Positions 7,926 to 17,484 of a stretch of 64,000 nucleotides of DNA are shown here, piece by piece. Within the stretch, counting starts at the first letter, position 1, and the number at the start of each line of letters is the position of its first letter. The stretch is taken from assembly GCA_001602925.1 (NCBI GenBank), contig LUZT01000006.1:312569-376568 (forward strand), in the 5' to 3' direction. Source of the stretch: Chlorobiales bacterium Clorobi_01 (GTDB taxonomy: Bacteria > Bacteroidota > Chlorobiia > Chlorobiales > Chlorobiaceae). Under the pieces are notes generated by a model. That model was not told the origin of the DNA and did no database searches. It saw nothing but the letters and a program-made list of their open reading frames with translations. The position numbers and the translations under genes were made by a program.

Positions 7926-8705
7926 TTACGGCAGGCCGAACAGGGTTCTGGCATTGCTCACGAGCGCTTCCGTCACCTCTTCGAACGGTTCCTGGCGGTG
8001 ATCGGCGATCTTGCGCACCGTGTGGACGACGAAGGCCGGTTCGTTGCGTTTGCCGCGTTTGGGTACTGGCGCGAGGTAGGGTGCGTCGGTTTCGGAGAGC
8101 AGGTCGCCGAGGCAGACGGAGGCCGCCACCTCCGGAAGCAGTGACTTTTTGTAGGTGATGGTGCCGGGAATCGAAATCTTCAGGCCGAGGCTGATGCAGC
8201 GGCGGGCCATGTCGAGATCTCCTGAAAAGCAGTGCATCGCGCCGCGCAGGGCCGACGAGCGCTCCTCCAAGAGGATGCGGAGCATGTCGGGCCAGGCGTC
8301 GCGGCAGTGGATCACCACCGGCAGGTCGAGGTCGACCGCCATGCGCAGCATCTCGCGGAACGCCGCCTGCTGATGCGCCGGATTGTGATCGGGCCAGTGG
8401 TAGTCGAGGCCGATTTCGCCGATGCCAACCACCTTTGCCGATCGAGCCTGTCCTGCGAGTTCGTCGAACAGCTCTGGCGAGAGTGGCACGTTCGTTTCGT
8501 GAGGGTGCAGGCCGACATTCGAATAGATGAAGTCATACCCGTTTGCCAGTTCGATGGAGCGGCGGTTCGTCTCGATGCCGGTGCCCGGATCGATGACATA
8601 CTGCAAGCCAGCCGCGCGGAGATCGCCGATCACCCGGTCACGGTCATCGTCGAAATCGGGAAAGGAGAGATGGCAGTGGATGTCGCAGAAACCCGGGGTG
8701 TTCAT
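7926..8705 (-). CDS. tatD: TatD family metal-dependent deoxyribonuclease
   Basis: TIM-barrel hydrolase of the TatD/YcfH family, 259 residues, cytoplasmic. Metal ligands are seen in FCDIHCHLSF near the N-terminus, in GEIGLDYHW in the middle, in VIHCRDAW, in GAMHCFSGD, and in the C-terminal LSETDAPYLAPVP. The ATG at 8703-8705 overlaps the lspA stop as ATGA, so it is translationally coupled to lspA. The family is involved in DNA turnover and quality control; the precise in vivo substrate is not readable. Length and motifs are complete. Confidence 0.93.
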   Translation of the reverse strand: MNTPGFCDIHCHLSFPDFDDDRDRVIGDLRAAGLQYVIDPGTGIETNRRSIELANGYDFIYSNVGLHPHETNVPLSPELFDELAGQARSAKVVGIGEIGLDYHWPDHNPAHQQAAFREMLRMAVDLDLPVVIHCRDAWPDMLRILLEERSSALRGAMHCFSGDLDMARRCISLGLKISIPGTITYKKSLLPEVAASVCLGDLLSETDAPYLAPVPKRGKRNEPAFVVHTVRKIADHRQEPFEEVTEALVSNARTLFGLP

Positions 8706-9190
8706 GCTTGTTTCCCGGCGAAAATTTTTTCGTGAAACAGCACAATCATGCACGCGCCGATGGTGATGCAGGAGTCGGCGACGTTGAAAATCGGCCAGAG
8801 ATCGAGCTGGAGGCCAAAGAGTGCGCCGTGATAGAGGTCGAAATAGATGAAATCCACCACATGGCCGAGCATGACGCGGTCGATCAGGTTGCCGATCCCG
8901 CCGCCCAGAATAAGACCGAAGGCTGTGAGGAAGAGCGGACTCCGGTTGTTCGATTTGTGGACATACCAGACAACACCCGCTGAAATGGCGAGGGTCAGAA
9001 AAAGCAGGCCCACCGGTGGGAGGAACCGGACGCTGAATGCGATGCCGAGGTTTTCGGCGTAGGTCAGCTTGAGCCAGTCAGGGATAATGACGATGCTTTG
9101 CCCGCCGTCGCGCAGGTAGTGGATGGCGAGAAGTTTGGTCACCCGGTCGAGCAGGGCGGCAGCTACCGCGAGCAGATAAAAAAGGGCCAT
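8702..9190 (-). CDS. lspA: Lipoprotein signal peptidase (signal peptidase II)
   Basis: Aspartyl membrane protease that cleaves prolipoprotein signal peptides, 162 residues with four membrane segments. Seen are LLDRVTKLLAI near the N-terminus, the NLGIAFS motif, and GGGIGNLIDRVMLGHVVDFI with the first catalytic Asp. FNVADSCITIG carries the second catalytic Asp. It is coupled to tatD by a 4-base overlap and follows aroE by 77 bases. Lipoprotein substrates are encoded in this window, for example the LemA and LptE-like genes. Confidence 0.96.
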   Translation of the reverse strand: MALFYLLAVAAALLDRVTKLLAIHYLRDGGQSIVIIPDWLKLTYAENLGIAFSVRFLPPVGLLFLTLAISAGVVWYVHKSNNRSPLFLTAFGLILGGGIGNLIDRVMLGHVVDFIYFDLYHGALFGLQLDLWPIFNVADSCITIGACMIVLFHEKIFAGKQA

Positions 9191-9267
9191 AAAGTAGTGT
9201 CGTTGTCAGGAGGTCAAAGAGGCCGAAGAGAATGTAACACCATTCAGGCCTCTTTCAAACCGCCGCA

Positions 9268-10155
9268 TCAGCCTTCGCTCTTTTCGATTTCAGCGAGTAC
9301 GGTTTTTCTGACCAGATCGACCGGAAGTTCCTGTCCTGTCCAGATGGAGAAGGCACGGGCGGCCTGGGCGATGAGCATCTCGATGCCCGGAATGACAGTC
9401 GCTCCTGCGGCGCGGGCTTCGGCGAGCAGAGGTGTTTCGGGCGGATTGTAGACCATGTCGTAAACGATCTGGCCATCGTGCAGGAGGCCGTGCCCGGTCG
9501 GCAGGATGCTGTGGATGTGATCGTTTCTTCCGGCAGTACCGACTGGCGTGGCGTTGACCAGTACGCGGCAATCGCGGATCAGTTTGCTGCACGCGGGCTG
9601 GTCGATCTCCCGGCCCGCGCGGATGGTGACGATGTCGCGGTATGCGTACTCTTCGAGCATATCCGCGGCTTTCTGCGTATCCCGCACCACGAGGAGCACC
9701 GATGAAGGGCTGAAGCGGAGCCTGAAAGCTTCGACTGCGGCCAGCGCGGCTCCACCGTTGCCGAAGATGCAGACCGGCCTGTTCCGGATCGACTCCGCCA
9801 TCGGAAGGAGCGGAGCGGCGAAACCGTCGATGTCTGTATTGAAGCCGAGCAACCGTCCGTTGTCGTTGACGATGGTGTTGACCGCCCCGATGGAGAGCGC
9901 TTCAGGTGAGAGTTCGTCAAGGAACGGTACGACGGTTTTCTTGTACGGAATGGTTACGCTGAATCCCGCAATGCTGAGAGCACGGCTTCCTCTGAGTGCA
10001 TCGCCGATCATTTCGGGGGAAGGGATGTTAAAGATGGTGTAGACGCAGGGAAGCCCGAGTGCCTCGAATCCGGTATTGTGAATCAGTGGCGACCAGGAGT
10101 AATCGACGTGTTTGCCGATAAGCCCGAAAATCTTTTTGGACTGAGAGTTTGACAC
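9268..10155 (-). CDS. aroE: Shikimate dehydrogenase
   Basis: Reduces 3-dehydroshikimate to shikimate with NADPH in aromatic amino-acid synthesis; 295 residues, slightly longer than usual. Substrate-site motifs are present: DYSWSPLIHN, SVTIPYKKTV (catalytic Lys), GAVNTI and GFNTDIDGF. The nucleotide-binding loop is FGNGGAALA. NATPVGTAG, YDMVYNPPETPLL and a final helix complete the fold. It lies 21 bases after a TPR gene and upstream of lspA, all on the same strand. Nothing is unusual except the modest C-terminal length. Confidence 0.95.
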   Translation of the reverse strand: MSNSQSKKIFGLIGKHVDYSWSPLIHNTGFEALGLPCVYTIFNIPSPEMIGDALRGSRALSIAGFSVTIPYKKTVVPFLDELSPEALSIGAVNTIVNDNGRLLGFNTDIDGFAAPLLPMAESIRNRPVCIFGNGGAALAAVEAFRLRFSPSSVLLVVRDTQKAADMLEEYAYRDIVTIRAGREIDQPACSKLIRDCRVLVNATPVGTAGRNDHIHSILPTGHGLLHDGQIVYDMVYNPPETPLLAEARAAGATVIPGIEMLIAQAARAFSIWTGQELPVDLVRKTVLAEIEKSEG

Positions 10156-10176
10156 GATGTTCTTTTCGCTGGTGGT

Positions 10177-11574
10177 TCAGGAGATTTCCAGCAGCCGGCG
10201 CACCGCATCCTGCTGGTACAGTTCGGGGAAGGTGCTCTGGAAAAGCTGCTTTTTGTCGGGATCGATCTTGAATGCCTTGCTGAGCGCCTTGAGGGTGCTC
10301 TGGTTGTCGCCCATGGCGAAATAGGTCGCGGCGATCTCGAAATGCGCCTCCGCCGAAAGCGGCTGAAGCGAGATCGACTCTTCGAGCGCCCGGATCGATG
10401 CATCCATCGCTCCGGCCTCGCGCAGCACCATTGCATAGTCCAGCCAGATTTGAGGGCTGTCCGGATCCAGGGGGATAATTTTCTCGTAGGTTTTGAGCGA
10501 CTGGTCGAGCCGGCCGAGATTGTATTCAATCTCCGCCTTGAGCAGGAGGAATTCGATGCACTCCGGCATTTCAACAAGGGCATGGCCGATGGCGTCGAGC
10601 GAAGCCTCGTAGTTTTCGAGCGCCTCGAAGCAGCAGGCGAGTGCAAACCAGGCGTCGGCGAACTCCGGATTCAGTTCGATGCAGCGTTTGTAGCAGGCGA
10701 TCGCTTCGCTGTACTGCTCGAGTTCCTCCTTGGCTATGCCGAGATTGTAGAGCGCGTTGATGTCGTCGGGCTCGATTTCAAGCGTTTTCGTGTAGCTTTC
10801 TGCAGCTTCCTCGATTCTTCCGGTGATGGCAAGCACATTGGCACGGTTGTACCAGGCCGAGCTGAAATCCTCGGAAATGACGAGTGCCATGTCGTAGGCT
10901 TCGAGCGCTTCCGGGTAACGCTTGAGCTTGCTCAGGACGAGTCCCTTGTTGTACCAGGCGTTGATATTGTACGGGTCGAGGTCGATGGCCTTCTCGTAGG
11001 CGACAAGACTGTTATCAAGTTTGCCGAGAATGTCCTGCGAGTAGGCCAGCTCGTACCAGGCTTCTCCGAACTCCCGATCGAGCTGCAGCGTCTGCTCGAA
11101 ATTTTTTTCAGCCTCTTCGAAACGTTCGAGTCGTTGCAGAATGAGTCCCCGGTAGAAACAGATATCTCTTTCTATGGTGGAGTCGCTGACAACACTCTCG
11201 ATCTCTTCGAGCGCTTCATCGAGTCGTCCGGTATTGAAATAGGCCAAAGCGAGATTCAGGGCCATTTCATTGTCGGCAGGGCTGAGCAGAACGGCGCGCT
11301 GAAACGCTTCGAGCGCCTCCTCAAAAAGGCCGTTCAACGTCAGGCTGTTGCCGAGGTGAAACCAGGTTTCCGCGTTGTAGGGGGCGAGCTCTTCGAGCCG
11401 TCGGGCTGCAACGAGCGATTTTTCGTGAAGTCCTTCCTCGTTGAGCTGGATGATAAGGTCGAGAAGTTCTTCTGGATCGTGAATGGAATCAGGGTCAGAA
11501 GTCCCTTCCGGCCTGTCCGGGAAGAAACCTTCTGATGGGTTCAGGTTGTCATCAAAAAAATCAAGCAAACTCAT
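10177..11574 (-). CDS. Soluble multi-TPR protein
   Basis: Protein of 465 residues made mostly of tetratricopeptide repeats, roughly twelve 34-residue units from about residue 35 to the end. Examples are [20 protein letters not shown] and [20 protein letters not shown]. The acidic N-terminus ([17 protein letters not shown]) has no signal peptide or membrane helix, so the protein is probably cytoplasmic and acts as a scaffold. The start at 11572-11574 follows GAAAGAGAG; the frame runs six codons further upstream to a second ATG. It is the first gene of the run leading into aroE-lspA-tatD. No partner can be inferred from the sequence. Confidence 0.8.
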   Translation of the reverse strand: MSLLDFFDDNLNPSEGFFPDRPEGTSDPDSIHDPEELLDLIIQLNEEGLHEKSLVAARRLEELAPYNAETWFHLGNSLTLNGLFEEALEAFQRAVLLSPADNEMALNLALAYFNTGRLDEALEEIESVVSDSTIERDICFYRGLILQRLERFEEAEKNFEQTLQLDREFGEAWYELAYSQDILGKLDNSLVAYEKAIDLDPYNINAWYNKGLVLSKLKRYPEALEAYDMALVISEDFSSAWYNRANVLAITGRIEEAAESYTKTLEIEPDDINALYNLGIAKEELEQYSEAIACYKRCIELNPEFADAWFALACCFEALENYEASLDAIGHALVEMPECIEFLLLKAEIEYNLGRLDQSLKTYEKIIPLDPDSPQIWLDYAMVLREAGAMDASIRALEESISLQPLSAEAHFEIAATYFAMGDNQSTLKALSKAFKIDPDKKQLFQSTFPELYQQDAVRRLLEIS

Positions 11575-11663
11575 ACACTCTCTTTCGTGCAAATTTCACG
11601 ATCATAAGAACAAAATCAATATAGCAGATTTTTTCAAAAAAAGTGCCCGGCCGGGCCATTCTT

Positions 11664-13553
11664 TCAGGCTTCAGGGGCGTCTCCGGCGTTGAAGTAGCGG
11701 TAAATGCTTTCTGCGGTTTTTCTTCCGGCTACGGCGGAAAGCTCGTCAATAGAAGCTTTCGAGACGCTTTCCACTGAGCCGAAGTGCTTCAGCAGCTTTT
11801 CGGCGCTTTTTTCGCCGACTCCTTTGATGCCGGTCAGCTCCGTTCGGATCGTCCGGTCGCTCCGGAGCTTGCGGTGGTAGGTGATGGCGAAGCGGTGTGC
11901 TTCGTCACGCAATTGTTGCAAAAGCTTGAGGGCTGGTGAGGTTTTCGGAAGGTTGTACGGGTCTCGCTCGTTGGGCACGTAAATCTCTTCGAGCCGTTTC
12001 GCCAGCCCCGCCACAGGCAGGTCAAGGCCAAGCTCCTGCAAGACTTGCCAGGCGACGTTCACCTGTCCCTTGCCGCCGTCGATCAGCACCAGGTCGGGCA
12101 TCGGCAGCTCTTCGGCCAGTGAGCCTCCGTAGCGCCTGGTGACCGCTTCGCGCATCGCCGCGTAGTCGTCCGAGCCTTCGAAGCTTTTGAGCCTGAACTT
12201 GCGGTAGTCCGATTTTTTCGGTTTTCCCGACACGAAGGTGACCATCGAGCTGACGTAATCGGTGCCCTGGAAATGCGAGTTGTCGAAGCACTCGATCCGC
12301 TCGGGCAGTTTGTCAAGATGGAGCACCTGCTTGAGCGATTCGAGGGCCGGGGATTTGCGCGCGATTTCGCCGCGCAGTTTTTTCTGCACCATGAACTCGT
12401 GCAGGTGGTGCTCGGCGTTGTCGAGGCACATGGCGATGAGATGAGCCTTTTCGCCGATGCGGGGCACCGTGAAACGCACCTGCCGCCGCTCGGTCTGCCG
12501 CGACGAGAGCAGTTGCCGGAGGGCTTCGAGTTCCTCTTCGGGCAGCTCCGCCTGGAGCATGAGTTCCTGTGGAATCAGGTCGGGGGTTTCGAGGTAGTAG
12601 TGCTCTACGAAAGAGGCGAGCAGGTTCGGCAGCGGCGTGTTGCCCGTGTTGGAGAGGTAGGTGTGGCGCGAGCCGATAAGCTTTCCTTCGCGGATGCGGA
12701 AGACCACACCACACGCATCATCCTCGCCCGCAGCAACGGCGAAGACATCGCGGTCGATCGCTTCGGTGCTCACGATCTTCTGGCGCTCCGCGTAGCGTTT
12801 CAGCCCCTCGATCTGCGCTTTCAGGGCTGCGGCCTCCTCGAACTTCAGCTCCGTTGCCTTCTCCTGCATCTCGGCGCTGAGGTCGCGCAAGAGAGCTGAA
12901 GTTTTGCCCTTGAGCAACGTGACGATTTCACGGATCATCGCCAGGTACTCTTCCTCAGATTGCAACCCTTCGCACGGACCTTTGCACTTGTGGATATGAT
13001 AATCGAGACAGACCCGATACCTGCCGGATGCGACAGCCTCCTCGGTGAGCTTGTACTTGCAGCTCCTGACCGGAAAAATCGAGCCGATCAGGTCGAGAAT
13101 GAGCCGGAGCTGCGAGGCTTCGGTGTAGGGACCGAAATAGAGCGAACCATCGCGCCTGACCTGGCGGGTGAGAAAAATTCGCGGAAAACGCTCGTTGGTG
13201 ATGACCAGCCACGGGTAGCTCTTGTCGTCCTTGAGGTTGACGTTGTAGCGTGGCTTCAGCTCCTTGATAAGGTTGTTTTCGAGGATCAGCGCCTCGACCT
13301 CCGAGGAGGTGATGATGACGTTCACGTTGGCGATGTGGCTTACCATCACGGCGGTCTTGCCCGGCTGGCGTCCCTGGCTGTTGAAATACGAACGCACCCG
13401 GTTGCGCAGGTTCCGCGCCTTGCCGACGTAGATCACCGTTCCCGCTGCGTTGCTGAAGCGGTAGACGCCGGGCGAAGTCGGCAGCGTGGCGAGTTTTTCG
13501 GCCAGAGCCGATTTTGCAGTTTTGTCTGGTGCTGCTGCTGCGGTGTCGCTCAT
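11664..13553 (-). CDS. uvrC: Excinuclease ABC subunit C
   Basis: Nuclease subunit that makes both incisions in nucleotide excision repair, 629 residues. The domains appear in order. The GIY-YIG nuclease near residues 20-100 contains SPGVYRFSNAAG and VIYVGKARNLRNRV. A Cys-containing region with CLDYHIHKCKGPCEG follows, then the UVR motif near residue 210. The RNase H-like 3'-incision domain has CFDNSHFQGTD and LVLIDGGKGQ, and helix-hairpin-helix motifs near the C-terminus include TGIKGVGEKSAEKLL. The start was set at 13551-13553. The frame is open 24 codons further upstream but that part is not family-like. No strong ribosome-binding site is visible. Confidence 0.95.
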   Translation of the reverse strand: MSDTAAAAPDKTAKSALAEKLATLPTSPGVYRFSNAAGTVIYVGKARNLRNRVRSYFNSQGRQPGKTAVMVSHIANVNVIITSSEVEALILENNLIKELKPRYNVNLKDDKSYPWLVITNERFPRIFLTRQVRRDGSLYFGPYTEASQLRLILDLIGSIFPVRSCKYKLTEEAVASGRYRVCLDYHIHKCKGPCEGLQSEEEYLAMIREIVTLLKGKTSALLRDLSAEMQEKATELKFEEAAALKAQIEGLKRYAERQKIVSTEAIDRDVFAVAAGEDDACGVVFRIREGKLIGSRHTYLSNTGNTPLPNLLASFVEHYYLETPDLIPQELMLQAELPEEELEALRQLLSSRQTERRQVRFTVPRIGEKAHLIAMCLDNAEHHLHEFMVQKKLRGEIARKSPALESLKQVLHLDKLPERIECFDNSHFQGTDYVSSMVTFVSGKPKKSDYRKFRLKSFEGSDDYAAMREAVTRRYGGSLAEELPMPDLVLIDGGKGQVNVAWQVLQELGLDLPVAGLAKRLEEIYVPNERDPYNLPKTSPALKLLQQLRDEAHRFAITYHRKLRSDRTIRTELTGIKGVGEKSAEKLLKHFGSVESVSKASIDELSAVAGRKTAESIYRYFNAGDAPEA

Positions 13554-13708
13554 GAAGAAATCGGAGAATCTGCGTTGCGGTTTTTCTATGATAGTTTCCG
13601 GCGACAAAAAACACAAACAGTGCAAGTCAGAGGTTTTTTGCTTTAACCGAACTAGCAGCGTCCGTCTGTTTTGACAAGGCCATTTTTTATTGCAAAGGGG
13701 GAGGAATG

Positions 13709-13740
13709 CAAAAAGGCGTGGATTGTTCCACGCCTTTTTG
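13709..13740 (-). terminator. Rho-independent terminator after the sodium symporter operon
   Basis: The stem AAAAGGCGTGG / CCACGCCTTTT with a 6-base loop lies 22 bases beyond the symporter stop, with A/T tracts on both sides. Confidence 0.85.
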
Positions 13741-13761
13741 TGCTGTGTGCCGTTTCCGGAC

Positions 13762-15546
13762 TTAGTGAGCAGAAGCTTCGCCAGCGCCTTTCGGGTAGCG
13801 AAGGCTGTCCACCAGCTCCTGAATCTCTTCCGGAGGAGCAGGGGTGATTCGCGAAACCACGAAGCTGACCGCGAAGTTGACCAGCATGCCGATGGTACCG
13901 ATACCTTCGGGCGAAATGCCGAGGAACCAGAACTCGGGCTTGTTCATTGCCGGGTTCATGAACTTGAAGTACACGATGTAGGCCGCGGTGAAGACAAGGC
14001 CGGTAATCATGCCGCTGATGGCGCCCTCTTTGTTCATTCTCTTCGAGAAAATGCCGAGAATGATGATCGGGAAGAAGGATGCGGCGGCAAGACCGAAGGC
14101 GAACGCCACAACCTCCGCCACGAAGCCGGGCGGGTTGATGCCGAAGTAGCCCGCAACCAGGATAGCGACGCCGACAGCGATACGTGCATACATAAGCTCG
14201 GCGCTTTCGCTGATGTTGGGGTTGATCTGCTTTTTGATCAGGTCATGCGAAATCGAGGTCGAGATGACCAGCAGAAGGCCAGCAGCCGTCGAGAGTGCGG
14301 CGGCAAGACCGCCAGCCGCCACGAGAGCGATCACCCAGTTCGGCAGACGGCCGATCTCCGGGTTGGCCAGCACCATGATATCCTTGTCGATGAAGAGCTC
14401 GTTGGCGTTGTCGGTCGGTTTGTTCGACATCAGGAGTTCGCCGCTCTTGCCGATCTCTTTGGTGAATTCAGGTTTTTTGCCTTCGAACGGATCGCCGCCG
14501 TTGGCTTTTTTGCCGAGGTACTGGATTTTGCCGTCGCCGTTTTTGTCCATCCAGGCAAGCAGACCGGTTTTTTCCCACTTTTTGAACCAGCCCGGCAATT
14601 CAGCGTAAGCCTGGTTGCTGACCGTATTGATCAGGTTTAGACGGGCGAAAGTGGCGATGGCCGGAGCCGTGGTGTAGAGCAGGGCGATGAAGATGAGTGC
14701 CCAGCCGGCCGAGATGCGCGCGTCGCGAACCTTGGGCACGGTGAAGAAGCGCACGATGACGTGTGGCAGACCGGCGGTGCCGACCATGAGCGCCAAGGTG
14801 ATGGCGAAGACGTCAATCATTGGCTTGGCGCCGGTGGTATAGGGGGCAAAGCCAAGCTCCTTGTGCAGGTTGTCGAGCTTGTCGAGCAGATAAACGCCGT
14901 CCGAACCGGTGCCGCCGAAGCCGAGCTGCGGGATCGCGTTGCCGGCGATCATGATCGACAGGAAGATGGCCGGAACCATGTAGGCGAAGATCAGCACCCA
15001 GTACTGAGCAACCTGCGTGTAGGTGATGCCCTTCATGCCGCCGAGCACGGCGTAGAAGAACACGATACCCATACCGAGGACGATACCGGTGTTGATGTCA
15101 ACTTCCAGGAAGCGCGAGAAAACCACGCCCACGCCGCGCATCTGTCCGGCGACATAGGTGAAGGAGACGAACAGCGCGCTGATGACAGCCACCGTACGGG
15201 CGGTGTTGGAGTAGTAACGGTCGCCCACGAAGTCCGGAACGGTGAACTTGCCGAACTTTCTGAGATAAGGGGCGAGCAGGAGCGCCAGTAGCACGTAGCC
15301 GCCTGTCCAGCCCATCAGGTAAACAGAACCGTCATAACCCATGAAGGAGATGAGACCGGCCATCGAAATAAACGATGCCGCCGACATCCAGTCCGCAGCG
15401 GTCGCCATGCCGTTCATGATCGGAGAAACGCCCGCGCCGGCGACATAGAACTCTTTGGTCGAACCTGCCTTCGCCCAGATCGCGATGCCGATGTAGATCG
15501 CGAAGGTCAGGCCAACGATGAGGTAGGTCCATACTTGAACACTCAT
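13762..15546 (-). CDS. Sodium:solute symporter, acetate-permease-like (VC_2705 type)
   Basis: Sodium:solute symporter of 594 residues with about thirteen membrane segments, related to ActP acetate permeases. The core motif region includes GVSPIMNGMATAADWMSAAS near residue 40 and MRGVGVVFSRF. A large soluble insertion of about 90 residues follows the mid-protein helices. It contains the EF-hand-like loop DKNGDGKIQY. This insertion is typical of the large subunit paired with a DUF4212 small protein, which is encoded 53 bases upstream. The likely substrates are short organic acids such as acetate, which green sulfur bacteria co-assimilate photomixotrophically. The substrate itself cannot be read from the sequence. 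A terminator follows. Confidence 0.9.
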   Translation of the reverse strand: MSVQVWTYLIVGLTFAIYIGIAIWAKAGSTKEFYVAGAGVSPIMNGMATAADWMSAASFISMAGLISFMGYDGSVYLMGWTGGYVLLALLLAPYLRKFGKFTVPDFVGDRYYSNTARTVAVISALFVSFTYVAGQMRGVGVVFSRFLEVDINTGIVLGMGIVFFYAVLGGMKGITYTQVAQYWVLIFAYMVPAIFLSIMIAGNAIPQLGFGGTGSDGVYLLDKLDNLHKELGFAPYTTGAKPMIDVFAITLALMVGTAGLPHVIVRFFTVPKVRDARISAGWALIFIALLYTTAPAIATFARLNLINTVSNQAYAELPGWFKKWEKTGLLAWMDKNGDGKIQYLGKKANGGDPFEGKKPEFTKEIGKSGELLMSNKPTDNANELFIDKDIMVLANPEIGRLPNWVIALVAAGGLAAALSTAAGLLLVISTSISHDLIKKQINPNISESAELMYARIAVGVAILVAGYFGINPPGFVAEVVAFAFGLAAASFFPIIILGIFSKRMNKEGAISGMITGLVFTAAYIVYFKFMNPAMNKPEFWFLGISPEGIGTIGMLVNFAVSFVVSRITPAPPEEIQELVDSLRYPKGAGEASAH

Positions 15547-15599
15547 GATGGTAGATTTAAACGTTTGGAAAATACTGTTCGGATAACCCTGCGTTCAGC

Positions 15600-15857
15600 T
15601 CAGTCCTCGTGGACGTCGAACTTTTTGTCGAGCTTGTTCATCAGGGCGACATAGACGAAAATCAGCACCACGAAGACATAGATGGAGCCTTGCTGGGCGA
15701 ACCAGAAGCCCAGTTTGAATCCGCCGAGCCGGATCGCGTTCAGTGGTTCAGCAAGGAGAATGCCGAATCCGTATGAAACGACGAACCATGTCACCAGCAG
15801 GCCGATCAGGTAGCCGAGGTTGATTTTCCAGTACTCCTGGAGTTTTGCTTTTTCCAT
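15600..15857 (-). CDS. DUF4212 small subunit of sodium:solute symporter
   Basis: Protein of 85 residues with two membrane helices (about residues 14-35 and 50-73). The DUF4212 signature is visible in YWKINLGYLIGLLVTWFVVS and in the mid-protein FKLGFWFAQQGSIYVFVVLI. Such proteins are always found next to a large VC_2705-type symporter, here 53 bases downstream. It ends in a charged NKLDKKFDVHED tail. The promoter of the pair should lie in the 424-base gap to the right. Confidence 0.92.
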   Translation of the reverse strand: MEKAKLQEYWKINLGYLIGLLVTWFVVSYGFGILLAEPLNAIRLGGFKLGFWFAQQGSIYVFVVLIFVYVALMNKLDKKFDVHED

Positions 15858-16197
15858 GGTATTGGTGAGTTTGTGCTTGTTAGAGAACTGATACAGACAG
15901 AACAGGGGACAGCAAGTGCATCCCGAAAAAGAGGCAACAATCGTGAATATTTAACACACTACTCGGTCAGATGCCTATGCCGGAGGGGAAAAAAGTTCCG
16001 GTCACGGGAGCACCCATGGTAATCACAAAGCGACTGGTCATGATTTTCTGCCGGTAAGGGATTGGCGTTGAATGCTTTGAGCAGGGTGCATCATTGAAGC
16101 ACCAGCTGTTCTTTCATGCCGGCAGATAACGGTATATAACCGTATAATCGAATATAAGGGATATAAACCTGAACTCCCAATTGTTCAGTCAAGTAAA

Positions 16198-16221
16198 GAG
16201 CTGTTTCCGCGGGAACAGCTC
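16198..16221. repeat. 24-base near-perfect palindrome
   Basis: The half-sites GAGCTGTTTCCG and CGGGAACAGCTC pair over twelve positions with a single wobble. It lies 11 bases before the porin terminator stem. It could be a second terminator-like hairpin without a T-run or a protein-binding site; the sequence does not decide. Confidence 0.4.
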
Positions 16222-16231
16222 AATATTCGAT

Positions 16232-16264
16232 AAAAAAAGCCGCAGTTTCCTGCGGCTTTTTTTG
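16232..16264 (-). terminator. Rho-independent terminator after the porin gene
   Basis: The stem AAAAAGCCGCA / TGCGGCTTTTT with a short loop sits 18 bases past the porin stop and is flanked by A/T runs. Confidence 0.88.
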
Positions 16265-16281
16265 AATGCTGCGGAACAACC

Positions 16282-17484
16282 TTAGAAGGTCACCGTTGCA
16301 ACAAGTTCCGTACGGAGCCTGCTGTAGCTCGTCTCAAGCTTATCGCCAGAGAAGTCGAAATCAGCTCCAGCTGCCCAGTAACGGACGGTCGGGGTCAGGC
16401 TGAACGAACCAGCGGCAGATTCGTAGACTTTGAAGTTGTACTGCGCCCAGACAAACAGGTTCTCGTAAGTGGCTTCCACAAACGAATACGTTTTGCTCGT
16501 TGTCCTGTTGTAGTCGATCCAGGCCGTGAAGTTGCCAACTTCGCCTTTGAGCCTCAGGAGGTAACCACTGTAATCGACATCGACGGGCATTCCACCAAAG
16601 CGATTATCGTATCCATTGTCATCGCAGGTGGTGTAGAATGCGCTCATGCCAATTTTGGCAGTGCCTGCCGGGAATGAGAGGTTTGCACCAAAAGTGAGCG
16701 GCGAGACGCCCGAATAAACAGCACCATTAAGGTTGGTGAGTGAAATGATAGCCTGGGGCTCAATGGTTACATCACCGAGTTTGTCTTTGTACGAGAGGTG
16801 GAGCGCATAGCCATCGTTGAAGAAGCCATCGCCTTCTGCCGTGGAATCATCCCTAGAGTTGTTGTCGAAAACAACAAGGGTTGCGTTGGCTTCACCCGAG
16901 CCGATTTTGCAGCCGTAGTTGATGCCATAGACGCGATCCATGTTGTAGGTTGCGACAGCACCGTCAGCGATACCGGCAGGCGCAACAGGGTAACCGAAAC
17001 TCGTAAACGGGAATGGGGATAAACTGTTGGCATCAAACGGAATCGGGTAAAGAGCAAGATCGAAGATCGGGTTGTTGAGCGAGTTCAGCGGAAGACGGCC
17101 CACCATCCAGTGGCTGTTTTCCATCATGCGGCCGAAGTAGAGCTGGGAAATGTCGATCGTTGCCTCCTCGTTGTTTCCGGCACCGACGGTATTCCAGCCA
17201 CCAGCGCGCAGGCCAAACTCATTGGTTGAAGAGTCTGTGGTCAGCAACGCTTTGACGAAATAGCCGCTGCCAAGATCTGCGGCAGCTTTCAGGCGAAGGC
17301 GATAGGCAAAGTTGAGATCGTTGTCGGTGTCGCTGCCGTCATAAGTATCGCCGTCGAACTCATAATTTTCGAACTGGCCTCTAATGCGCATGGAGGCGTC
17401 GCCACCGATTTTCAGTTCGGCCGAAGCGGGTGATGCGTATGCCAGTACTGCGAACATCGCAGCAAGAGATAGCATTTTTTTCAT
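16282..17484 (-). CDS. Outer-membrane porin-like beta-barrel protein
   Basis: Predicted outer-membrane beta-barrel of 400 residues. It has a signal peptide with probable cleavage after AYASPASA (about residue 22), then alternating amphipathic strands rich in Tyr, Gly and Asp, such as DASMRIRGQF and YRLRLKAAADL. The last residue is Phe (VATVTF), the usual barrel-insertion signal. The gene has its own terminator and appears monocistronic. Substrate and porin family cannot be specified by eye; it resembles the Gram-negative porins common in Chlorobi. A hairpin with a T-run lies about 40 bases upstream of the start (17522-17551). Confidence 0.82.
   Translation of the reverse strand: MKKMLSLAAMFAVLAYASPASAELKIGGDASMRIRGQFENYEFDGDTYDGSDTDNDLNFAYRLRLKAAADLGSGYFVKALLTTDSSTNEFGLRAGGWNTVGAGNNEEATIDISQLYFGRMMENSHWMVGRLPLNSLNNPIFDLALYPIPFDANSLSPFPFTSFGYPVAPAGIADGAVATYNMDRVYGINYGCKIGSGEANATLVVFDNNSRDDSTAEGDGFFNDGYALHLSYKDKLGDVTIEPQAIISLTNLNGAVYSGVSPLTFGANLSFPAGTAKIGMSAFYTTCDDNGYDNRFGGMPVDVDYSGYLLRLKGEVGNFTAWIDYNRTTSKTYSFVEATYENLFVWAQYNFKVYESAAGSFSLTPTVRYWAAGADFDFSGDKLETSYSRLRTELVATVTF

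Larger units (their letters stand above)
15858..16281. other. Intergenic region between porin and symporter operon
   Basis: This 424-base gap carries the presumed promoter of the DUF4212-symporter pair on the minus strand, a 24-base near-perfect palindrome at 16198-16221 and the porin terminator at 16232-16264. An AT-rich part at 16120-16160 has several TATA-like words. I find no coding frame with protein character and no RNA element that I recognise. Confidence 0.5.

Noticed and set aside
15858-16281. Riboswitch or small RNA in the porin-symporter gap
   Set aside because: Only a palindrome and a terminator are visible; no conserved riboswitch core could be recognised.
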